Positions 43,172-52,804 are shown, counted from the first letter of the stretch. The stretch is DNA of 64,000 nt from Desulfocicer sp963675955 (GCA_963675955.2 CAXXVR010000002.1:1426001-1490000); one strand, 5' to 3'. Translations and numbers: made by a program. Notes: generated from the sequence alone by a model not told the origin.

Positions 43172-44350
43172 TTATTCATATAGATGATATCGTTGTTTTA
43201 TCTGCTTAAATTCAGCCAGTTCTTTCTGCCAGGATTGTTCCAGGATATCCATGGGTTCCTGATCGGCAATGCGTTTTTTTAAGGTTTTGCTGCCAAGGAT
43301 CATATCCATGGGAGATTTATGAAATTCGTATTCATAGGGGGGTTCTTTCCAGTGAAAGTCATCTTTATGGTATTTAATAACCTGCTGTAAGAGCAGCAGG
43401 GCCGTACGATAGGGTCTAAAGTCAAAGGGATCGGTGACATGGATTTGGAATCCCCGGCAGCATTGCCCGGCCCATTTCCCGGAGGTGGGTTCAAAACAAA
43501 TGGGGCGAAGGTGAACCCCGCAGATGTCCTGGCCGATTGCTTCTATAATGGAGAGCGGGTTAACAAAAGGTGCACCCATAAATTCAAAAGGTTGGGTGGT
43601 TCCCCTTCCTTCTGAAAGGTTTGTGCCTTCAAAGATCACCTGGCCCGGATACACCAGTGCCGAGGCAGGTGTGGGAAGATTGGGGGAGGGGGCCACCCAC
43701 TTAAGGCCTGTGTCCTTAAAAAACATCTCCCGTTTCCATCCCTGCATGGGGATCACCGTGACATTGGCATGGATGTGGTGTTCCTGGTTGAAAAAAAGGG
43801 CAAGTTCCCCCATTGTCAAGCCGTGGCGCATGGGCAGGGGAAATCGGCCCACAAAAGAGCGGCAGGTGTCGGAAAGAATATTTCCTTCCACCATAACGCC
43901 ACCCACAGGGTTGGGGCGGTCCAGAATAAATATCTGTTTGCCATGTTGTGCCGCCGCTTCCAGGCAGTAAGACATGGTATACATGAAAGTGTAGACCCGG
44001 GTGCCCACATCCTGGAGATCAATGATCAGGACATCAATAAGATCCATCATCTCCCGGGTGGGAATCCGGGTGTTGCTGTAAAGGCTGAACACCGGGATAT
44101 TTAATTGTGGGTCCACCCCGTGATCGGATTCGATCATGTTGTCCTGTTTGTCGGCATAAAATCCATGCTGGGGGGAAAAAAGGGCCTTTAACTGGCCGGG
44201 GAACAGATTATCAATAATGTGGGAGGCATGGGTGAATTTGCTGTCCACGGATGCCGGATTGGCCAGAAGGCCCAGTCTTTTCCCCTTTAATTCATGGGGT
44301 TTATTTGTCCCAAGCGTTTCAAGGCCTGTTTTGACTGCGGGGTGTTTCAT
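43172..44350 (-). CDS. namZ: Exo-beta-N-acetylmuramidase NamZ-like (DUF1343)
   Basis: This is a DUF1343 protein of 392 residues from ATG 44350, preceded by CAAAGGAGATCAC; the frame is open 34 codons further but lacks a site. Characterised NamZ releases terminal MurNAc from peptidoglycan fragments. Visible blocks are LLANPASVDSKFTH, FSPQHGFYAD, PVFSLYSNTRIPT, VLIIDLQDVGTRVYTF, ILDRPNPVGG and GTNLSEGRGTTQPFE. No signal peptide is seen from this start, so it may act in the cytoplasm. With the MurU-AmgK fusion it suggests a peptidoglycan-recycling route. Confidence 0.88.
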   Translation of the reverse strand: MKHPAVKTGLETLGTNKPHELKGKRLGLLANPASVDSKFTHASHIIDNLFPGQLKALFSPQHGFYADKQDNMIESDHGVDPQLNIPVFSLYSNTRIPTREMMDLIDVLIIDLQDVGTRVYTFMYTMSYCLEAAAQHGKQIFILDRPNPVGGVMVEGNILSDTCRSFVGRFPLPMRHGLTMGELALFFNQEHHIHANVTVIPMQGWKREMFFKDTGLKWVAPSPNLPTPASALVYPGQVIFEGTNLSEGRGTTQPFEFMGAPFVNPLSIIEAIGQDICGVHLRPICFEPTSGKWAGQCCRGFQIHVTDPFDFRPYRTALLLLQQVIKYHKDDFHWKEPPYEYEFHKSPMDMILGSKTLKKRIADQEPMDILEQSWQKELAEFKQIKQRYHLYE

Positions 44351-45012
44351 GTGATCTCCTTTGTGAGGCATTTTTAGATGGGCGCATCTCCATTTTTTGG
44401 GCAGCACCATCGCATTCCATTCAGAGCTGACCCCGTCGCTACCCATTGCCAATGAAGCGCCTGATCGGGGGGAATGCCTCCTCTTTGATTTAAGAGTCCC
44501 TTAGCATAAATATTGACAAAATATCAAATCCAAACTAATCAAATGAGAGCGTTAGAATGCCATTCCCATTATTCGTCGTGTCGGCAGGTCTTTGATATAC
44601 CTGACATCTCCTGTCGGGCACAACAAATAGAGGGTCGTAGACGTGGAGCCAAATGGTATTATACCGCCGCCTCCCCGACGGGCAATGTGACCGGACCGGA
44701 ACTGTAGACAGCTCAATTGTCCGGTTCCTATTGCCCATCGGGGGAGGGACTCTGCTGAGGTTACCTTGGAGGCTGCCTTTTCATATAAAAACCCACATGG
44801 CTTTGAGTACCAGTCACAACGAAAATTGAAATTCCAATCATTGCAACCTTTTAGGCGGAGTTTCTTATAAAAACCAAACATGGCTGTAACCACCAGCCAC
44901 AACGAACAATTAAAAAGCAGTCGCTGTTAGTACCCAGTATCCAGTACCCAGTACCCAGAACCCAGTACCTACTTTTTCATATATAAAAGAAGAGGAGTGT
45001 ATAGAAGACTTC
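44351..45012. other. 662-bp intergenic region with repeats
   Basis: No gene is supported. It holds an imperfect 78-bp inverted repeat (44670-44747; CCTCCCCGA and GGGCAAT arms around inner CCGGA/TCCGG). It also holds two imperfect direct repeats of about 47 bp (44784-44830 and 44864-44912; TATAAAAACC..ACATGGCT..ACCAG..CACAACGAA) and a run of about five 8-base units of CAGTACCC type (44929-44969). The hisC promoter should also be here. Confidence 0.6.
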
Positions 45013-46119
45013 ATGAAATTAAATATCCCTGAGTATATCAGGTCCATCAAACCCTACGAACCGGGCCGACCCATAGAGGCCATAGAACGTGAATATGGAA
45101 TTAAAAATTCCGTAAAGCTTGCCTCCAACGAAAACCCCCTGGGACCTTCCCCCAAAGCCCTGGCTGCCGTTCAAAACCATCTTGCATCCATGCATCGTTA
45201 TCCAGATGGCAGCGCCCACGTTCTGACCGATAAGCTTGCACAGAAATATGGTGTAAAACCTGAAAATGTCATTGTCGGTAACGGCTCTGATGATATTATT
45301 GCCCTGCTGGCCCAGGGATTTCTCAGCCGGGAAAATGAAGCTTTGATGCCGCTGCCCTCCTTTTTAATGTATGAAATATCGGTGAAGGTGGCAGGCGGTG
45401 TGCCGGTGATGCTGCCCCTTAAAGGCCTTGATATTGATCTTGATGCTATTTTGTCCGGTATTACTCCCCGGACCACCATGATTTTTTTAACAAATCCCAA
45501 CAATCCCACGGGCAGTCATATTACAGGAAAGGTCCTGGCGGAGTTCATGAAAGGGGTGCCCGAAAACGTTCTGGTGATCATGGATGAAGCCTATATTGAG
45601 TTTGCAAGGGATAAAGAGGTATTTAATGCCCTGGCAGCCCCCCTGAAAGATCCTCGGATTATTTCCCTGAGAACGTTTTCCAAGGCCTATGGTCTTGCCG
45701 GATTCCGGGTGGGGTATGGGATCATGGACAGTGCCGTTGCACAGATACTGCACCGGGTGCGACAGCCCTTTAATGTCAATGCCCTTGCCCAGGTGGCGGC
45801 GGTGGCGGCTCTGGATGATCTTGAGTTTCTTGATAAAAGTGTCAGGGCCATGCACCAGGGCATTGATTTTCTTCGGGCGGAACTGACAGGCATGGGAATC
45901 AAATCCTTTCCCACCCAGGCCAATTTCTTTTTGCTGGATGTCAGAACCGATGCCACGGTGGTGTTTCAGAAAATGCTGGAAAAGGGGGTGATTACCCGCT
46001 CCATGAAATCATATGGCTTTGACACCTATCTGAGAGTAAGTGCTGGAACTGAAACGGAAAACAGACGATTTCTTTCTGTGCTTGGGCAGGTGCTGGCACA
46101 AGGCGGGTTGACGGGATGA
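45013..46119 (+). CDS. hisC: Histidinol-phosphate aminotransferase
   Basis: This PLP enzyme of histidine synthesis has 368 residues. It opens with the HisC start motif PEYIRSIKPYEPGRPIE. Then come KLASNENPLGPSP, GNGSDDIIALLAQGF, FLTNPNNPTGS, the PLP-Asp region VIMDEAYIEF, and the lysine region SLRTFSKAYGLAGFRVGYG (Lys in SKAYG). The Arg of the substrate carboxylate site is near YLRVSAGTETENRRF. It overlaps cmk by 4 bases, and the two form an operon leading to rpsA. Confidence 0.95.
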   Translation: MKLNIPEYIRSIKPYEPGRPIEAIEREYGIKNSVKLASNENPLGPSPKALAAVQNHLASMHRYPDGSAHVLTDKLAQKYGVKPENVIVGNGSDDIIALLAQGFLSRENEALMPLPSFLMYEISVKVAGGVPVMLPLKGLDIDLDAILSGITPRTTMIFLTNPNNPTGSHITGKVLAEFMKGVPENVLVIMDEAYIEFARDKEVFNALAAPLKDPRIISLRTFSKAYGLAGFRVGYGIMDSAVAQILHRVRQPFNVNALAQVAAVAALDDLEFLDKSVRAMHQGIDFLRAELTGMGIKSFPTQANFFLLDVRTDATVVFQKMLEKGVITRSMKSYGFDTYLRVSAGTETENRRFLSVLGQVLAQGGLTG

Positions 46120-46799
46120 CACATCGACTTATTACCATTGATGGCCCGGCCGGTGCCGGAAAAACCAGTGTGAGCAGTGCCCTTGCCCGGCGCCTTGGTT
46201 TTATGTATGTGGACACCGGTGCCCTTTACCGGGGAGTTGCCCTGGAGGTGAAACGCGCTGGTATTGACTGGGAAACAGATGCGGTGCTGGAACCTTTTTT
46301 AGGGCAGCTTTCCCTGGGGTTTACCATGGAGGGCCATGAGCCGGTGCTGACAAGTGGGGATGAAAATATTGCATCACTCATACGTACCCCGGAGATTGCC
46401 ATGCTGGCCTCGGCAATTTCGGCCCGACCCTGTGTCAGAAAGGCCCTTCTGGGGGTTCAACGCTCCATTGCCGATAGTAACAATGCCGTGTTTGAGGGAA
46501 GAGATATGGGGACGGTGGTTTTTCCCCATGCGGATTACAAATTTTTTCTCTTTGCGGATCTGGATACCCGCGCCTTGCGCCGATTTAAGGAAAATCAGGC
46601 ACCGTCCCAAAAAATTTCGGAGGTGAAAGAGATGATGAGCAGCCGGGATGATATGGATAGTAACCGGGATATTGCCCCCCTGAAACCGGCAGCGGATGCA
46701 GTTTTGATTGACTCCACCCACATGACCCTGGAAGAGGTGGTGGATAAAATGTTGTCGGTGATGGGACCATGGTGTCGCAAATCAAATCCCGGGCGATAA
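46116..46799 (+). CDS. cmk: Cytidylate kinase
   Basis: The 227-residue enzyme phosphorylates CMP and dCMP. The P-loop is IDGPAGAGKTSVSSALARRLG (residues about 7-27). YVDTGALYRGVAL and the CMP-binding insert IRTPEIAMLASAISARPCVR follow, then VFEGRDMGTVVFP and the lid region around RALRRFKE. It overlaps hisC by ATGA. A cmk-rpsA neighbourhood is widespread in bacteria. Confidence 0.95.
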   Translation: MTHRLITIDGPAGAGKTSVSSALARRLGFMYVDTGALYRGVALEVKRAGIDWETDAVLEPFLGQLSLGFTMEGHEPVLTSGDENIASLIRTPEIAMLASAISARPCVRKALLGVQRSIADSNNAVFEGRDMGTVVFPHADYKFFLFADLDTRALRRFKENQAPSQKISEVKEMMSSRDDMDSNRDIAPLKPAADAVLIDSTHMTLEEVVDKMLSVMGPWCRKSNPGR

Positions 46800-46846
46800 A
46801 ATTTAGATAATTATTTTTTTGAATCATTTTTTTTAAAAAATTCTGC

Positions 46847-46925
46847 CTGGCATGTGTTATGGGTATTGTTTATGGGGAGCGCACGAACCCGGAACGCTGC
46901 AGTTGATACCCATTGCCCATGCCAG
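46847..46925 (+). promoter_or_regulatory. Long stem structure upstream of rpsA
   Basis: CTGGCATG (46847-46854) and ATGGGTAT (46859-46866) pair with ATACCCAT (46906-46913) and CATGCCAG (46918-46925) around a small internal loop. It closes a 39-base apical region with GAACCCGGAACGCTGCAG. It lies about 120 bp before the rpsA start in the cmk-rpsA gap. It could be an rpsA leader element or an attenuator. Confidence 0.55.
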
Positions 46926-47047
46926 AACCCTCATGACATAAAAAAATATTTTTTTTGTATTGTTTTTCCCCTTTGGTTTTGATATTTATATTAGATTATA
47001 CTTTTTTGCGAAGAAGTGTAAAATTTGTCTATGGGGGATTAATATTA

Positions 47048-48838
47048 ATGAATAACATTGCTGAAACAAACGAGAACAACGAAATGAATGAAGAATTAGA
47101 AACTGCTGAAGAATTAGAGGCGTCTGTGGCTTCGGAACCTGTGATTACCGGAGAGGAAACCATGGAAGAATTAATGGGTATTTATGAAGAGAGTTTCAAG
47201 CGCTTCGAAGAGGGCCAGGTTGTAACCGGTACCATCATCGCCGTGGATAGAGACCACGTCCTGGTGGATGTGGGTTACAAGTCTGAAGGGCAGATCTCAA
47301 TTCATGAGTTCAGAGACGAGGAAGGCAATGTCAATGTCAACCTGAATGATCGGGTTGAGGTAATGGTTGAAGTCTGGGACGAAGAAGAAGAAACCGTTAT
47401 CCTCTCCAAGGAAAAGGCCGCCAAGGTTAAAGTGTGGGATGCCATCCGGGATATCTATGAAGAGGATGGAACCATTGAGGGTATTATCACAAGCCGTGTT
47501 AAGGGTGGATTTTCCGTTGATATCGGCCTGCCGGCATTCCTTCCCGGTTCCCAGGCAGATCTTCGACCCATCCGGAACATGGATGAAATGGTGGGTCAGA
47601 CCTATACCTTTAAAGTACTTAAGTACAACAGGAAAAGAAGCAACATTGTTCTTTCACGACGGGTTATCCTTGAGAAAATACGTGAAGAAGCCAGGGCCAA
47701 TACCCTCAGTTCCATTGAGAGTGGAAAGGTCATGGAAGGTGTTGTTAAAAATATTACGGAATATGGCGTTTTTGTTGATCTCGGCGGTGTTGACGGTCTC
47801 CTTCACATCACAGACATCTCCTGGGGCCGCGTAAAACATCCTTCAGAGTTGTTTTCAGTGGGTGACAACATCAATGTGAAAATTCTTTCCTACGATATGG
47901 AAAAAGAGCGGGTGTCTCTGGGTATGAAACAGCTGACACCTGATCCCTGGACCATGGCCCAGGAAAAATACCCTGTGGGTTCCAAGGTTCTAGGGAAGGT
48001 GGTCAGCCTCACCGATTATGGTGCCTTTGTGGAGCTTGAAGAGGGTGTTGAGGGTCTCATTCATGTGTCAGAGATGTCCTGGACCCGTAAGATACGTCAT
48101 CCATCCAAGATGGTTTCTGTGGGTGAAGAGGTGGAGGCAGTTGTCCTTGATCTCAAACCAGACAACAGAAGAATTTCCCTTGGTATCAAACAGACCGTTG
48201 AGAATCCCTGGGAAGTCATCAGTGACAAGTACCCTGTAGGTACCGTCATTGAAGGAAAAATCAAAAATATCACAGATTTCGGTCTTTTCATCGGTATTGA
48301 TGATGATATTGATGGTCTTGTCCATATCTCTGACATTTCCTGGACCAAACGCATCAAACATCCTTCTGAGGTTTACAAGAAGGGTGATGTAATTCAGGCC
48401 GTGGTCCTTGATATTGACAAGGGCAGTGAGCGTTTCTCCCTTGGCATCAAACAGACCCAGCCCGATCCCTGGGAAACTGTGGGACAGCGCTATGAAGTTG
48501 GTACTGAAATTTCTGGTGTCATCACCAACATCACCGATTTTGGTGTGTTTGTAGAACTTGAAGAGGGCATTGAAGGTCTTGTTCATGTGTCTGAAATCAG
48601 CAAGGAAAAGATCAAAACTCCTTCAGATCAGTTTAATGTGAGTGACAACATTACCGCACGGGTCATGAACATTAACAGCGATGAAAGGCGTATTGGGCTT
48701 TCCATTAAACGACTTGAGGAAGAGGCAGAAGAGGATATCATCCAGGACTTTGCCAAGAACATGAAGCCTACAACCTCTTCTTTTGGTGAGCTGCTTCGCA
48801 ACAACCTTGAGGAGGCTGCCAAGTCTGAAGATAAATAA
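47048..48838 (+). CDS. rpsA: 30S ribosomal protein S1
   Basis: The 596-residue S1 binds mRNA for translation initiation. I start it at ATG 47048 (MNNIAETNENNEMNEEL) with TGGGGGATT upstream; the frame is open 31 codons further but the sequence there is not S1-like. An acidic N-terminal tail is followed by six S1 repeats, recognisable from the recurring G-x-V..I..GxFV..G.....HISE pattern: about residues 50, 135, 220, 305, 392 and 480. The last four are the most alike. A strong terminator follows. Confidence 0.96.
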   Translation: MNNIAETNENNEMNEELETAEELEASVASEPVITGEETMEELMGIYEESFKRFEEGQVVTGTIIAVDRDHVLVDVGYKSEGQISIHEFRDEEGNVNVNLNDRVEVMVEVWDEEEETVILSKEKAAKVKVWDAIRDIYEEDGTIEGIITSRVKGGFSVDIGLPAFLPGSQADLRPIRNMDEMVGQTYTFKVLKYNRKRSNIVLSRRVILEKIREEARANTLSSIESGKVMEGVVKNITEYGVFVDLGGVDGLLHITDISWGRVKHPSELFSVGDNINVKILSYDMEKERVSLGMKQLTPDPWTMAQEKYPVGSKVLGKVVSLTDYGAFVELEEGVEGLIHVSEMSWTRKIRHPSKMVSVGEEVEAVVLDLKPDNRRISLGIKQTVENPWEVISDKYPVGTVIEGKIKNITDFGLFIGIDDDIDGLVHISDISWTKRIKHPSEVYKKGDVIQAVVLDIDKGSERFSLGIKQTQPDPWETVGQRYEVGTEISGVITNITDFGVFVELEEGIEGLVHVSEISKEKIKTPSDQFNVSDNITARVMNINSDERRIGLSIKRLEEEAEEDIIQDFAKNMKPTTSSFGELLRNNLEEAAKSEDK

Positions 48839-48916
48839 TCTGTCCAGCAGATGGCAATTTTTTTTTCAAGATAGGTTGCCCTTTGACTGGATAATGATAT
48901 CAGGCTGAAAATAGTG

Positions 48917-48956
48917 GGTCGGACACAGATGTATTTCTGTGTCCGGCCTTTTTTTT
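48917..48956 (+). terminator. Intrinsic terminator after rpsA
   Basis: GGTCGGACACAG (48917-48928) pairs over 12 bases with CTGTGTCCGGCC (48937-48948), with one G-T pair, an 8-base loop and eight T directly after. Confidence 0.92.
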
Positions 48957-49000
48957 CATCCTCAACAAAATATAATTTTTTTTCATAAATGAGGCATTCC

Positions 49001-49900
49001 ATGTTTTCCAGAAGACATCCTTTTTTATATTTTTGTCTTGTGGCGTTGACGGTGGCATCGGCAGCGCTGGTTCTCACCACGGGTCTGCTCGTGGGGGGAG
49101 GTGTTGTTCTTCAATCATCCCTTGGTGTCGGTCAGGGCGGGGCAGGGAATGTAGGCGTTGTGGAGATTTCCGGAATGATCGCCTCGTCAAAGCAAATCAT
49201 AAATAATCTGAAAACCTTTCGGGAGGATTCTGACATAAAGGCCATTGTGCTGCGTATTGATTCACCGGGCGGTGGGGTGGGACCATCCCAGGAAATTTAT
49301 CGGGAGGTGATGAAGACCCGATTGATTAAAAAGGTGGTGGCGTCCCTAGGTTCGGTTGCAGCTTCGGGGGGATATTATTCGGCATCTGCCTGTGACGGTA
49401 TCATGGCAAATCCCGGTACCATCACCGGCAGCATCGGTGTCATCATGGAATATGCCAATTTCAAGGATATTATCAAGAAAATCGGTCTGACCCCGGTGGT
49501 GATCAAGAGTGGTGAATACAAAGATATGGGCTCACCCCTGCGGGATCTGGAAGATTCTGAAAAAAAGCTTCTCCAGGGAGTGGTGGATGAAATTCATTCC
49601 CAGTTTGTTAAAGATGTGGCCATGGGTCGTAATCTGGACGAAGAAAAAATGGCCACCCTTGCCGATGGCAGAATATTCACCGGTGCCAGAGCCCTGGATC
49701 TTCAGCTGGTTGATCGCCTGGGGAACTTTGGTGATGCCGTTGAATGGGCAGGTACATTGGCAGGTATTACCGGGGATGTGACACCGGTGTATCCATCAGA
49801 GGATGGCATGACCGTTATTAAAAAGGTGATAAGCTCTTTATTCAAAGATGCTGACATCACCGGCACCATAACGGATAATTTCGGGTTCATCGTCAATTAA
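49001..49900 (+). CDS. sppA: Signal peptide peptidase SppA
   Basis: This is a single-domain SppA of 299 residues (ATG 49001 behind TGAGGCATTCC; an ATG four codons earlier is an alternative). One N-terminal membrane anchor (FLYFCLVALTVASAALVLTTGLLVGGG) is followed by a periplasmic serine protease domain. The nucleophile Ser is in SLGSVAASGGYYSA and the general-base Lys in VVIKSGEYKDMGSP. IDSPGGGVGPSQEIY and ANPGTITGSIGVI are further family blocks. It degrades cleaved signal peptides in the membrane. Its last 63 bases overlap the convergent Sua5/YrdC gene. Confidence 0.92.
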   Translation: MFSRRHPFLYFCLVALTVASAALVLTTGLLVGGGVVLQSSLGVGQGGAGNVGVVEISGMIASSKQIINNLKTFREDSDIKAIVLRIDSPGGGVGPSQEIYREVMKTRLIKKVVASLGSVAASGGYYSASACDGIMANPGTITGSIGVIMEYANFKDIIKKIGLTPVVIKSGEYKDMGSPLRDLEDSEKKLLQGVVDEIHSQFVKDVAMGRNLDEEKMATLADGRIFTGARALDLQLVDRLGNFGDAVEWAGTLAGITGDVTPVYPSEDGMTVIKKVISSLFKDADITGTITDNFGFIVN

Positions 49901-50446
49901 AGACACCACGCTGGAAGCCGTTCCTGTGACGGGGCCACCGTCAATGACGGCATCAAGAAGAGGACCGAAAAAATCATGGAGCAGGGATGGATTTTCAAAT
50001 ATCTGGCCATCGGGGTCGGTGGCACTGGTACTCAATACCGGATGTCCCAGGCTTTTGGCAATGGCAAGGGAGATGGCGTTGTCCGGTACCCGGATGCCTG
50101 CGGTTTTTCGTTTGGTCAGCATGATTTTAGGCACCATCTTTGATCCCGGCAGGATAAAGGTAAATGGCCCTGGCAGCAGTCGTTTCATATTGCGGTAGGC
50201 AAAATTGGACACCTTGGCATATTCACTGATATGGGTAAGATCGGCACAGATGAAGCTGAAGGGCTGGGCTTTGTCCCGCTGTTTCAGGCGATAGACCTTT
50301 TCAATGGCCTTTTTGTTCATGATATCACAGCCGATACCATAAAAGGTGTCAGTGGGGTAGGCGATGAGGCCCCCCTGTTGGAGAATGCCCACAATTTTGT
50401 CGATTAGTCTGGGCTGGGGATTATCGGGATTTACGTTCAGCAGCAT
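49838..50446 (-). CDS. Sua5/YciO/YrdC family protein
   Basis: This 202-residue protein belongs to the family that makes threonylcarbamoyl-AMP for tRNA t6A37. Motifs are LIAYPTDTFYGIGCDIMNKKAIEKVYRLKQR, PFSFICADL, LLPGPFTFIL, TAGIRVPDN and LSTSATDPDG. The KxR-x(2)-SxR-type pocket is altered: RLKQRDKAQPFSFI resembles YciO-type proteins, which have poor TsaC activity. It could thus be TsaC/YwlC or YciO-like. It starts at ATG 50446 and overlaps sppA tail-to-tail by 63 bp. Confidence 0.85.
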   Translation of the reverse strand: MLLNVNPDNPQPRLIDKIVGILQQGGLIAYPTDTFYGIGCDIMNKKAIEKVYRLKQRDKAQPFSFICADLTHISEYAKVSNFAYRNMKRLLPGPFTFILPGSKMVPKIMLTKRKTAGIRVPDNAISLAIAKSLGHPVLSTSATDPDGQIFENPSLLHDFFGPLLDAVIDGGPVTGTASSVVSLIDDEPEIIRYGAGDVSIFE

Positions 50447-51054
50447 GATTTTATTCCATTCTCAGTTAAGACGGTTCTGGCCAAAGGGTGTTGTGGGGTT
50501 TGATATGATTCAGATCTGTTCGTCCATCCCATGGATTTGCTGGGTATGGCCACAGCACGGGCCTCTTATCACAGTTTGTGGGCCAATGGAATCAGGCTTG
50601 TCATCAAGTCCGATTTGCTCAAGCAGGTACCTGGCAATGGATATATGGAACACATTTTATATGGATAACAGGTTCAAACCACCGATACCTATATCGTTTA
50701 TGGGGCAAAGCATCAAGAATTTTTTCGTGTTCAACCAGTGCCTGTGCGCAATGTTGGAAATGAGCAATTAAGAACAGGTCCGGTGTGTTTGGTCATGGGA
50801 TTATCCGTTTGATTTGTCCTTTGTTTTTTGATATTAAAGCAGATTTACAAAAATGGGGCCACAGGCCACCACGGTTTTTAAATAATGGGTTCTGCTGGAT
50901 TGCGGGATGTTTTTCGGCAGGGGGCAGATCGAGTTATTTCCGGCATGTTTTTAATGTCGGCCCCCCAGGCATTGTTCTGGGTGGCCGACATTAGAGCCAT
51001 GTCAAATACATTAAACAAGTCGTGATTATAAAAAAATCCCACGGGAGGATGAAA
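50447..51054. other. 608-bp intergenic region before guaB
   Basis: No gene is supported. A 135-codon plus-strand frame here overlaps the Sua5 gene's antisense and has no ribosome site or family match. A strong hairpin lies at 50952-50993: TAATGTCGGCC pairs with GGCCGACATTA, then a mismatch, then CCCAG pairs with CTGGG with an 8-base loop. No T-run follows. It sits about 60 bp before guaB and may be a leader element. The guaB promoter is probably just upstream or between. Confidence 0.55.
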
Positions 51055-52527
51055 ATGGTGAATATTATAACAGAGGACGGATTGTCCTTTGATGATGTGC
51101 TGTTGTTGCCGGACTACTCTTCAATATTACCCGATGATGTTCAGACAAAGACCCGGTTGACCCGGACCCTTGATTTGAATATCCCCATTGTCAGTGCAGC
51201 CATGGACACCGTCACTGAAGCCCGGACTGCCATCAGCATGGCCCGGGCAGGGGGACTTGGGTTTATCCATAGAAACCTTTCCATTGACGAGCAGGTCCTG
51301 GAAGTGGACCGGGTAAAAAAATCGGAAAGTGGAATGATTGTGGACCCCATTGTCATTTCACCGGAAACATCCATTCAGGAAGTATTGACCATCATGGCCC
51401 GGTATCGTATCTCCGGTATTCCGGTCACCGAAGGTCCCAAGCTTGTGGGTATTGTAACCAATCGGGATTTACGATTTGAGACCCAGCTGGATAAACCGGC
51501 AAGGGATGTCATGACTAAAGAAAATCTGGTCACCGTTCCCGAAGGATGCTCCCTGGAAGAATCCAAGAAAATGCTTCACAAGCATCGCATTGAAAAGCTG
51601 CTGGTGGTGGACAGGGACGGTCGTCTCAAGGGCTTGATTACCATAAAGGATATTGAGAAAATTAAAAAATATCCAGATGCCTGCAAGGATGCCATGGGCA
51701 GACTCCGGGCCGGGGCTGCCATTGGTGTGGGATCTGACATGATGCAGCGCACCGAGGCCCTTATTCGGGCCGGAGTGGATGCCCTGGTGATTGATACCTC
51801 CCATGGACATTCCCAGAACGTTATGAGTGCTGTGGAAAAAATCAAACACAGCTTTCCCGAGGCCCAGGTGATTGCCGGTAATGTAGCCACGGCCAAAGGT
51901 GCCAAGGCGCTTATTGATGCCGGAGCCGATGGGGTTAAAATCGGTATTGGACCGGGATCCATCTGCACCACCCGTATTGTTGCCGGTGTGGGGGTTCCCC
52001 AGCTGTCGGCCATCATGAACTGCAAGGAAATTTCTGATCAGACCGGCGTTCCCATCATTGCAGACGGTGGTATCAAGTTTTCCGGTGACATAGCCAAAGC
52101 CATTGGTGCCGGTGCCCATTGTGTGATGCTTGGAAGCCTGCTTGCCGGTACCCATGAAAGTCCTGGTGAGATTGTGATTTTCCAGGGGAGAAAATATAAG
52201 GCCTACCGGGGCATGGGATCGGTTGAAGCCATGCGAAAGGGCAGCAGTGACCGCTATTACCAGCGGGATAGCTCCGAAGATGAGACCCTGGTGCCCGAAG
52301 GTATTGTGGGCAGAATTCCCTATAGAGGCACCATCAAAGAAAACATTGTACAGATGCTGGGAGGATTGAAAGCCGGTATGGGTTACATCGGTGCATTAAC
52401 CGTTGATGACCTCCGTCAGAAGGCAAGTTTTGTCAGAATCAGCGCCGCAGGTCTCAAGGAAAGCCATGTTCATGATGTTATCATCACAAAAGAGGCACCC
52501 AACTACAGCATAGACAATATGAAGTAA
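51055..52527 (+). CDS. guaB: Inosine-5'-monophosphate dehydrogenase
   Basis: This enzyme makes XMP from IMP, the first committed step to GMP. The ATG at 51055 is chosen because CACGGGAGG ends six bases before it, giving 490 residues (family about 485-490). The N-terminus is LSFDDVLLLPDYS. Two CBS domains (about residues 95-205) include MARYRISGIPVTEG and LHKHRIEKLLVVD. IGIGPGSICTTRIV carries the catalytic Cys. The flap is YRGMGSVEAMRKGSSDRYYQ and EGIVGRIPYRG the substrate end. Confidence 0.96.
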   Translation: MVNIITEDGLSFDDVLLLPDYSSILPDDVQTKTRLTRTLDLNIPIVSAAMDTVTEARTAISMARAGGLGFIHRNLSIDEQVLEVDRVKKSESGMIVDPIVISPETSIQEVLTIMARYRISGIPVTEGPKLVGIVTNRDLRFETQLDKPARDVMTKENLVTVPEGCSLEESKKMLHKHRIEKLLVVDRDGRLKGLITIKDIEKIKKYPDACKDAMGRLRAGAAIGVGSDMMQRTEALIRAGVDALVIDTSHGHSQNVMSAVEKIKHSFPEAQVIAGNVATAKGAKALIDAGADGVKIGIGPGSICTTRIVAGVGVPQLSAIMNCKEISDQTGVPIIADGGIKFSGDIAKAIGAGAHCVMLGSLLAGTHESPGEIVIFQGRKYKAYRGMGSVEAMRKGSSDRYYQRDSSEDETLVPEGIVGRIPYRGTIKENIVQMLGGLKAGMGYIGALTVDDLRQKASFVRISAAGLKESHVHDVIITKEAPNYSIDNMK

Positions 52528-52804
52528 AGCCCCTGTTTGCATCCCCACGGTCCCTGTGCCGTGGATTTTGTACTGAAACTGTTTATGTAATTTTTAATTG
52601 CATGGGGGTTGTGGGGATGTGTTCGCAGACATAAGGTGATTTCCGGCAAGCAACATACCCGATCCGTTTGTGTTTTTATGTATGTTTTTGTCCGGTAATC
52701 ACCCCCTAGTCCTTGCCTCTTCTTTTAAGATCCATTCCAGGAGGACGGGGCAAGAATTGTCCAAGACAAAAAACGGGTCATCGAGTAACAGGATTTCCAT
52801 CCCC

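Noticed and set aside
44929..44969. Tandem CAGTACCC units considered as a CRISPR array or iterons
   Set aside because: The units are 8 bp, contiguous and without spacers; no cas genes are present. A simple-sequence repeat explains them.
50364..50771. 135-codon plus-strand frame after sppA
   Set aside because: Its first third is antisense to the Sua5/YrdC gene, there is no ribosome site, and the Trp/Cys/Met-rich composition is not protein-like.
52670..52804. Upstream extension of dnaE by 45 codons
   Set aside because: The segment is unlike DnaE; family alignment begins right after ATG 52805, so the longer start was dropped despite the open frame.
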